DNA of 58,566 nucleotides from Dehalococcoidia bacterium UBA2991 (GTDB lineage: Bacteria > Chloroflexota > Dehalococcoidia > Tepidiformales > Tepidiformaceae), in the NCBI GenBank assembly GCA_002346645.1, contig DEAD01000008.1:229492-288057 (forward strand), given 5' to 3'. The translations under genes and the position numbers were made by a program. Shown here one piece after another: positions 52,888 to 58,566 of the stretch (positions within the stretch are counted from its first letter, which is position 1; each line of letters begins with the position of its first letter). The notes below the pieces were generated by a model. The model worked only from the letters and a program-made list of their open reading frames with translations, was not told the DNA's origin and ran no database searches.

Positions 52888-54123
52888 ATGCCGGGAGCTC
52901 TTTCTCATTTACGTATATGCGACTTCACAGGACAGCTGGCAGGAGCAGGAGCTACTCGCTTTCTTGCAGCCTTTGGAGCGCAGGTCATCCGGATAGAGGA
53001 CCCGGTTCACCAAGGGCAGTGGGACATCCTCCGGGGGATGCCGCCCTTCGTAGACGCACGCCGCGGAGTTGAGTTTGGGGGCCCTTTCAATAACCACAAC
53101 GTTGAAAAACTTGGCATCACACTGAACCTGCGGACAGCACGGGGAAAGGAGCTCCTGAAGGAGCTCGTATCAATCTCAGACGTGGTGACAGAGAACTTCT
53201 CAGCAGGCGTAATGGGGCGTTTAGGATTTGACTACGAGGCCCTGAAGACGTTACGCAACGACATAATCTATGTTTCAAACTGCGGATTTGGCCACAGTGG
53301 TCCTTACAAAGATTTCAAGACATGGGGCCCAATCGTGCAGGCAGTTTCCGGCCTAACCTTTAGCTCAGGACTCCCCGACCAACCGCCATCAGGATGGGGC
53401 TATTCATATATGGACCACACTGGCGGTTACTACATGGCGATCGCGATCCTGATGGCGCTGCGACACAGAAACCAGACAGGTGAAGGCCAATGGGTAGACC
53501 TGGGTTGCACCGAAGCAGGCGCAACTCTCGCAGGCCCAGCAATACTTGATTACACAGTGAACGGCCGGCCTCTAAGGCGTCCAGGTAACCCAAACAGTAA
53601 TCGCAGCCAGTACCCAGCCATGGCACCGCATGGAATCTACCCCTCACAAGAGGAAGACACTTGGATAGCAATTGCCTGCCGGGATGAACAGGACTGGAAG
53701 GCAATTGGGCTGGCTACCGGGGAGTCATGGATGCAGGAGGTACGCTTCTCAGACCTTCGGGGACGACTGCTTGCGGAGGACGCCCTCGACAATCTGTTAG
53801 CCAAATGGACGAGGAAGCAAGACAACTTCGAAGCGGCAGCACTATTACAAAAGGTGGGTGTTCCAGCCACAGCAGTACAACGCCCCCAAGAACGCATTGA
53901 CCAGGATCCGAATACGAAGGCCTGGGGACTATGGCCCACCGTAAAGCACAGCGAAATGGGAGCTATCCGCGTTGATGGGCTACCTGTGCATTTCTCTGAA
54001 ACGGACTGGAGGATGGAACAAGGCGGACCCTGTCTGGGGGAACACAACGAAGAAGTGTTTGGAGGGTTGTTGGGACTGAACCCCGACGAGATCGCGTCGC
54101 TGACAGAGGACGGAGTTCTTTGA
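52888..54123 (+). CDS. CaiB/BaiF CoA-transferase-like subunit lacking catalytic Asp
   Basis: A 411-residue class III CoA-transferase fold. Structural blocks are kept: LRICDFTGQLAGAGATRFL, NVEKLGITLNL, GFGHSGPYKD and GEGQWVD. The position of the catalytic aspartate is Gly147 (in KTWGPIVQAVSG, against PAVDIIVQGMGG in the copy at 17219). GGAGGGGG sets the ATG at 52888. It overlaps the next CoA-transferase by 4 bp. Two-subunit family members such as the benzylsuccinyl-CoA transferase BbsEF suggest that this is the inactive partner of a heteromer (inference). Confidence 0.88.
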   Translation: MPGALSHLRICDFTGQLAGAGATRFLAAFGAQVIRIEDPVHQGQWDILRGMPPFVDARRGVEFGGPFNNHNVEKLGITLNLRTARGKELLKELVSISDVVTENFSAGVMGRLGFDYEALKTLRNDIIYVSNCGFGHSGPYKDFKTWGPIVQAVSGLTFSSGLPDQPPSGWGYSYMDHTGGYYMAIAILMALRHRNQTGEGQWVDLGCTEAGATLAGPAILDYTVNGRPLRRPGNPNSNRSQYPAMAPHGIYPSQEEDTWIAIACRDEQDWKAIGLATGESWMQEVRFSDLRGRLLAEDALDNLLAKWTRKQDNFEAAALLQKVGVPATAVQRPQERIDQDPNTKAWGLWPTVKHSEMGAIRVDGLPVHFSETDWRMEQGGPCLGEHNEEVFGGLLGLNPDEIASLTEDGVL

Positions 54124-55346
54124 ACCAACCAGGAGCCCTTGAAGGCTTACGGGTGATAGAGCTATGCGACGAGTTGGGCATGTTCGCAGGCAAACTACTG
54201 GCTGATATGGGGGCAGAAGTAATCAAAGTGGAGCGCCCCGAGGGTGATCCCACTCGCGCCTATCCGCCCTTCCTTGATGACGAACCTGGATTGGAGAGAA
54301 GCCTCTACTTCTGGCACTACAACACGAGCAAATTGAGCGTGACCTTAGATCTAACCAATTCGGTGGACCGAAAGCGGCTATCAACCCTGATCGACGGCAC
54401 AGACATTCTGATACAAAGCGGAGAGGTAGGAGCAGATCTTGAATATGCCGTTCTCCAGAAAACCAATGCGGGGCTGATCATGGTTACGCTGAGCCCCTTC
54501 GGTCAGGAGATGCCCCGCCAAGAGGAGGCCGCCACTGATCTAACTATCCTGGCAGGTGGTGGACCAGTCTGGAACTGCGGCTACGACGATCATTCCCTTC
54601 CTCCAGTTCGAGGCGGGGGCAACCAGGGATACCACACCGCTAGCCACTTCGCAGTGATGTCGGCGCTAGTAGCACTTCTGTATCGGGACGAAACAGATAA
54701 GGGCCAACATATCGAAGTCAACGCACACGCAGCCGCAAATGTGACAACTGAGGCAGGTACATACACCTGGTTAGTAGCGCAGGAAACAGTGGAGCGCCAA
54801 ACAGGACGACACGCGGCAGTAAACCCATCGATGCCCGTGCAAGTACTCTGCAAGGATGGACGTTACGTCAATACCGGGATTCCCCCAAGGAGACCAGACT
54901 CTTTTAGCGCAGTGTGCGAATGGCTAGAGACCCTTGGTCTTACCGAAGAATTCTTGGAGTTCCCACTGCTTGAGCAGGGAAGTAAAAGAGCACGCTTTGA
55001 CATGTCCATGCTGCAGCAAGACCAAGAACTAATGGCGATCTTCGGTGCAGGACGCTCAGCCATGAACTTCCTTGCATCCCGGCTTACGGCCTACGAATTT
55101 TTCGTAGGGGGACAGCAGCGAGGCTTTCAGACCGGAATCATCTACTCTCCTGAGGAAGTGCTTGAGGATCCCCACTTTATCGAGAGGGGCTTCCCCGTAG
55201 AGGTGGAACATCCAGAGCTAGCACGAACATTTACTTATCCTGGCGCGCCGTACCAATTCCACGGAACGCCGTGGCGCATCCGCCGACGAGCACCGCTTCT
55301 TGGAGAGGACAATGGGCACGTGTTTGCAGAGGCTAAACACTCCTAG
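54120..55346 (+). CDS. CaiB/BaiF-family CoA-transferase, active partner
   Basis: A 408-residue class III CoA-transferase with the catalytic aspartate kept (D140 in EAATDLTILAGGG). The start is TTG at 54120 inside the stop of the previous gene (TTGA overlap) with GGAG before it, a strong sign of translational coupling and equal output. N-terminal RVIELCDELGMFAGKLLADM and GAEVIKVERPEGDP are typical. It is more distant from copies 1 and 2 than those are from each other. Converges on a small hypothetical gene with a 4-bp overlap. Confidence 0.9.
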   Translation: MNQPGALEGLRVIELCDELGMFAGKLLADMGAEVIKVERPEGDPTRAYPPFLDDEPGLERSLYFWHYNTSKLSVTLDLTNSVDRKRLSTLIDGTDILIQSGEVGADLEYAVLQKTNAGLIMVTLSPFGQEMPRQEEAATDLTILAGGGPVWNCGYDDHSLPPVRGGGNQGYHTASHFAVMSALVALLYRDETDKGQHIEVNAHAAANVTTEAGTYTWLVAQETVERQTGRHAAVNPSMPVQVLCKDGRYVNTGIPPRRPDSFSAVCEWLETLGLTEEFLEFPLLEQGSKRARFDMSMLQQDQELMAIFGAGRSAMNFLASRLTAYEFFVGGQQRGFQTGIIYSPEEVLEDPHFIERGFPVEVEHPELARTFTYPGAPYQFHGTPWRIRRRAPLLGEDNGHVFAEAKHS

Positions 55347-55771
55347 CTCTCACTTCCTAGCCTTACCTCGGCGAGAAAAGCCTCAAACTCTCCACGGTGG
55401 TCGCTTTCTATCATGGCCAGTTGTCCTATATCAACCAGATACAGGTCAGTCCTTACGACCAGAGTTCGTAGGAGTTCGGATTTCTCGCACGGCGCTTCGT
55501 GTTCGACAGCTTCATATCCCTCAAGATGCCTCTCAACGGTCTTGACCTGCTCTAGCGGCACAGCATGAACCCGCTCCCACCTGGCGGGAACATCGTCAAC
55601 AGCGTCCGCCTCTCTCACTCGAATCGCAAATGCCGAAGCCCCCTCCTTACGGAAAAGAAGGGCATAGTCAGCAGTCGTAAAACGCTCCCATCCAGCACCC
55701 GTAAGGTCCGGGAAGCCTAGCTCCTCGTTTTCCCCTAGCCAGATGCGAGCTCCTTCTTCAGCGGTAGCCAT
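55343..55771 (-). CDS. Hypothetical protein
   Basis: A 142-residue cytoplasmic-looking protein, acidic, with a strand-rich start (WERFTTADYALLFRKEG, AFAIRVREAD) and a helical end (RGEFEAFLAEVR). No family is recognised and no signal peptide or membrane span is seen. AGGAG lies 8 nt before the ATG, which supports translation. It stands between two convergent or divergent catabolic units, overlapping the CoA-transferase end by 4 bp and separated from the SDR start by about 100 bp. Confidence 0.6.
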   Translation of the reverse strand: MATAEEGARIWLGENEELGFPDLTGAGWERFTTADYALLFRKEGASAFAIRVREADAVDDVPARWERVHAVPLEQVKTVERHLEGYEAVEHEAPCEKSELLRTLVVRTDLYLVDIGQLAMIESDHRGEFEAFLAEVRLGSES

Positions 55772-55870
55772 CAGGTCTCCTTTTTCGGCGGTCAGTGGTC
55801 CACCTCTGTATCACGCTAGACTAACGCCTACAGACCCCGAGAAACTTGGGCTGAACAGGTTGGAGGCAAT

Positions 55871-56617
55871 ATGGGAAGGCTGGATGGAAAAGTGGCGCTC
55901 GTGACGGGCTCTGCCCGCGGACAGGGTGAAGCTGAGGCGCGCCTTTTCAGCGAAGAAGGAGCATCTGTCGTTGTCGCCGATGTCCGCAAAGATGAAGGCA
56001 CCAAAGTGGCTGCCGAGATCGCAGAAACTGGTGGCAATGCCGAGTTTGTACACCTTGACACCACTGATGCTGAAGCCTGGGAAAAAGCTGTCAGAAACAC
56101 AGTCTCAAGCTTCGGCAAGCTCGATATCCTGGTGAACAACGCTGCCATCTGGAAGGGTGAGGGTGGTATCGAGGACATTGCCTCCGAGACTTGGGATGTC
56201 CTCTTCAATGTCAACTGCAAAGCAGCTTTCCTGGGCATGCAGGCTGCTATTCCCGAAATGCGCCGCGTGGGAGGAGGATCCATCATCAATGTGGGCTCTA
56301 CTCTCGCGAGGCATGGCGCCGCTACAAGCGCAGCCTATTCTGGAGCTAAAGCGGCCCTGGCCCTTGTGACGCGTTCGGCAGCCCTCCAATACGCCTCCGA
56401 AAAGATTCGCGTAAACATCATCCACCCTGGCTCCATCAATACCCCCATGCTGCGGGAAGGAACCCATGGCAAACACCTCGATATTGCGAACCGCATCCCA
56501 ATTGGACGTCTGGGCCAACCCATCGATATCGCCTATGGCGCTCTTTATCTTGCCGGCGATGAAGCATCGTTCGTTACGGGAATCGAGCTAGTGATCGATG
56601 GGGGAACACAAGCCTGA
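55871..56617 (+). CDS. Short-chain dehydrogenase/reductase (copy 2)
   Basis: Classical SDR of 248 residues: TGSARGQGEA cofactor loop, NNAAIW, the catalytic Ser in NVGST, and YSGAK with Tyr and Lys; IHPGSINTPM follows. An Asp after the second strand (VVVADVR) points to NAD(H). It oxidises a secondary alcohol. GGAGG lies before the ATG. Its TGA overlaps the ATG of the CocE gene by one base (TGATG), so the two are coupled: ester cleavage and alcohol oxidation could be sequential (inference). Confidence 0.93.
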   Translation: MGRLDGKVALVTGSARGQGEAEARLFSEEGASVVVADVRKDEGTKVAAEIAETGGNAEFVHLDTTDAEAWEKAVRNTVSSFGKLDILVNNAAIWKGEGGIEDIASETWDVLFNVNCKAAFLGMQAAIPEMRRVGGGSIINVGSTLARHGAATSAAYSGAKAALALVTRSAALQYASEKIRVNIIHPGSINTPMLREGTHGKHLDIANRIPIGRLGQPIDIAYGALYLAGDEASFVTGIELVIDGGTQA

Positions 56618-58386
56618 TGGCAGTTGACATCCTGGTTGAACGCAACGTGATGGCACCCATGCGCGACGGTGTTTGTCTAGCAGCAGATATCTATCGGCCA
56701 AACGACAATGCCCAATACCCTGTGCTCGTCCATCGAATCCCTTATGACAAGTCCGTTCCCCAAAATGTCGGGAGCCAGATGGTGAATCCCATCGTGGCAG
56801 CTGAGCAAGGCTATGTTGTAGTTGTTCAAGACTGTCGAGGCTGCTTCCAATCCGAGGGCATCATGACTCTCTATGGGGACGAGCAGGAGGATGGCTACGA
56901 CACAATCGAGTGGGCTGCTGCCCAGCCTTGGAGCAACGGAAAGGTAGGTATCTACGGCTCCTCCTACATGGGTGTTACCACTCTGCAGGCCGTAGCGGCC
57001 GCTCCTCCCCACCTCGAGGCAGCGATGGCCTATCTAACTGCCGCAAATCTCTACGACGGCTGGGTCTACAGCGGGGGAGCCCTGGAATTAGGCTTTAACC
57101 TCGGTTACACCCAGGGTCGCGCAATTCCTGCCATGACGCGTCTCGGTATCGATCCCGAACGTCAACGAAAACTTAGGAGTGAGATGGCAGAAAGTGCCCG
57201 CGACCGCAATGCTTTCCTACGCACTCTTCCCCTTAGTGAGGCCCCGGTCCTGCGAGAAAGCGATATTCTCCCCTACTGGCAGGATTTCATCGAACACGAC
57301 ACCTACGATGACTACTGGAAGGAACTCGACGTGGCCCGCCACGCCAATGAAATTACCGTTCCCGTTATGCACATCGCCGGTTGGTACGACCAGTTTCTGA
57401 AGGGCCATCTCGACCTAAATCTCGCCCTTCAGAAACACCCAGACGAGCGAGTACGCAACACACATCGCTTCATAATTGGGCCCTGGGACCACAACTCCTA
57501 CATGGGCTACAACCTCTCCCGCGCTGGTGACCGCGATTTCGGAGGAAGCGCTCTCAGCGGTGTTGCAGTTGTAAGCGACATCCTTCTTCAATGGTTCGAC
57601 CACTGGCTAAAAGGAGAGGACACCTCTCTCATGTCCCGACCTCGTGCCCGCTATTTCCTCATGGGCGAAGAAAACAAATGGAGGGAGACCGAAACTTGGC
57701 CCCCAACCAGCACCCCAACCCCCTGGTACCTTCATAGTGGTGGCCATGCCAACACTCGGTTCGGTGACGGTGCCCTCTCAACCGAACAACCAGTCTTAGA
57801 GGTAGCCGACAGCTATCGCTACGATCCTGAAGATCCTGTACCCACTATTGGCGGCCGTACGTTTGCGACCATAACCGGACCTGGTGGAGTCCGGGACCAA
57901 TCGGAAGTCGAAACTCGAGACGATGTGCTGGTCTACACCTCACCCCATCTGCTAGAACCGCTCACTATTGCTGGCAACATCACTGTGGAGCTCTGGATCG
58001 CTAGCAGCGCCCCTGATACCGACTTCACGGCCAAGCTTGTAGACGTCGAGCCAGGAGGTTACTGCGCAGTAATCGCTGATGGCATTCTTCGCGCGCGTTT
58101 CCGGAATTCATTCGAGGAACCAGAGTTCCTCAAGCCCGGTGAGTCCACACATTTAATTATTGATCTCTGGGATGTTGCCTATACCTTCAGACAGGGGCAT
58201 TCGTTGCGCCTCGAGATTAGCAGCAGTAATTTCCCTCGGTTCAGTCGCAATGCCAATTCCAAGATACGTCCAGAATTCGCAGGTCCAAGCGACTTGCGAG
58301 TGGCAGTCCAGCAGGTGTTCCACGATCCCTCACGACCCTCACATATCAACCTTCCTATAGTCGAGGGAGTAGAGCTTAATCAGTGA
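56617..58386 (+). CDS. CocE/NonD-family hydrolase (copy 3)
   Basis: A 589-residue serine hydrolase with opening MAPMRDGVCLAADIYRP, VQDCRGCFQSEG, nucleophile IYGSSYMG, DHWLKGEDTSLM, and C-terminal jelly-roll GHSLRLEISSSNFPRFSRN. It shares the gene order with the SDR through a one-base overlap. It ends 65 bp before a strong terminator that probably ends the transcript. It is closer in sequence feel to copy 2 than to copy 1. The bond cleaved is not predictable. Confidence 0.92.
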   Translation: MAVDILVERNVMAPMRDGVCLAADIYRPNDNAQYPVLVHRIPYDKSVPQNVGSQMVNPIVAAEQGYVVVVQDCRGCFQSEGIMTLYGDEQEDGYDTIEWAAAQPWSNGKVGIYGSSYMGVTTLQAVAAAPPHLEAAMAYLTAANLYDGWVYSGGALELGFNLGYTQGRAIPAMTRLGIDPERQRKLRSEMAESARDRNAFLRTLPLSEAPVLRESDILPYWQDFIEHDTYDDYWKELDVARHANEITVPVMHIAGWYDQFLKGHLDLNLALQKHPDERVRNTHRFIIGPWDHNSYMGYNLSRAGDRDFGGSALSGVAVVSDILLQWFDHWLKGEDTSLMSRPRARYFLMGEENKWRETETWPPTSTPTPWYLHSGGHANTRFGDGALSTEQPVLEVADSYRYDPEDPVPTIGGRTFATITGPGGVRDQSEVETRDDVLVYTSPHLLEPLTIAGNITVELWIASSAPDTDFTAKLVDVEPGGYCAVIADGILRARFRNSFEEPEFLKPGESTHLIIDLWDVAYTFRQGHSLRLEISSSNFPRFSRNANSKIRPEFAGPSDLRVAVQQVFHDPSRPSHINLPIVEGVELNQ

Positions 58387-58451
58387 TATTCGGAAACAGC
58401 CCGGTCCTGAAGCTTGAACAGTCCTCGAATCCCTCCCCCGAACTGCACAAG

Positions 58452-58483
58452 AAAAAGGGCCACCCGGCCGGGTGGCCCTTTTT
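58452..58483. terminator. Two-way rho-independent terminator
   Basis: A 9-bp G+C-rich stem (58457-58465 with 58470-58478), extended by AAAAA/TTTTT, with a GGCC loop. Poly-T follows on both strands' reading directions, so it can end both the plus-strand CocE transcript and the minus-strand tRNA transcript. Confidence 0.9.
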
Positions 58484-58491
58484 CTTTTTCC

Positions 58492-58566
<75 letters not shown>

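Overview
The window is a gene-dense (about 50 protein genes, few gaps over 300 bases), moderately GC-rich bacterial segment ending in an initiator tRNA-Met gene. It looks like a free-living aerobe whose accessory genome is built on oxidative breakdown of organic compounds. Counted from the sequence there are four cytochrome P450s, two Rieske proteins, three paralogous acyl-CoA-dehydrogenase-fold flavin monooxygenases, two LLM-type (F420 or FMN) oxidoreductases, one GMC oxidase, four CaiB/BaiF-family CoA-transferases, three CocE/NonD hydrolases, two aldo/keto reductases, two SDRs, a crotonase, a thiolase-like/DUF35 pair and a single-chain acyl-CoA carboxylase. This repertoire, the FEA1-like lipoprotein and the many genes that look leaderless would fit a marine SAR202-type Chloroflexota lineage; an actinomycete-like (e.g. 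Acidimicrobiia) host is the main alternative. The taxonomic guess is an inference from gene content and was not tested.

Layout. 1-2.7 kb: P450 plus Rieske oxygenase. 2.8-12.4 kb: cell envelope and iron block, with a GT-C membrane glycosyltransferase, a BFN-like small protein coupled to a short UDP-glucose-dehydrogenase-like enzyme, a FEA1-like lipoprotein with a Ser-Gly repeat linker, a 1062-residue flippase-like/phosphodiesterase/GT2 fusion, ferrochelatase and an Fe(III)-type binding lipoprotein. 12.8-18.4 kb: GYD protein, P450, ThuA-like protein, aldo/keto reductase with a long Rieske ferredoxin-like protein, CoA-transferase. 18.6-25.8 kb: HSL-type esterase, three flavin monooxygenases, SnoaL-like protein, small barrel protein, Gfo/Idh/MocA dehydrogenase. 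25.8-26.2 kb: a non-coding stretch with two terminators and possible structured RNA. 26.2-44.7 kb: hydrolases, GMC oxidase, P450s, LLM oxidoreductase, CMD protein, CoA-transferase, crotonase, SDR, VOC protein, MFS exporter, arylamine N-acetyltransferase. 44.7-55.8 kb: phosphoesterase, thiolase-like/DUF35/ABM operon, acyl-CoA carboxylase, cyclase, LLM oxidoreductase, a tandem CoA-transferase pair. 55.9-58.4 kb: SDR-CocE operon, terminator, tRNA-fMet.

How the genes may work together (inference): the oxygenases introduce oxygen into resistant carbon skeletons; hydrolases, SDRs and aldo/keto reductases process esters, alcohols and carbonyls; CoA-transferases activate acids; the crotonase, thiolase-like/DUF35 pair and carboxylase then shorten or carboxylate acyl-CoAs. 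Haem and iron supply (hemH, FEA1-like and Fe-binding lipoproteins) would serve the P450 and Rieske load. No transposase, integrase, phage gene or CRISPR array was seen.

The most distinctive signals are: eight genes lacking a Shine-Dalgarno sequence but carrying a TANNNT box exactly 6 or 8 nt before the start codon; the three-part envelope fusion; a tandem CoA-transferase pair in which one subunit has lost the catalytic Asp; the thiolase-like/DUF35 operon; a 26-bp perfect inverted repeat that includes the end of a coding sequence; and the terminator-bounded non-coding stretch near 26 kb.
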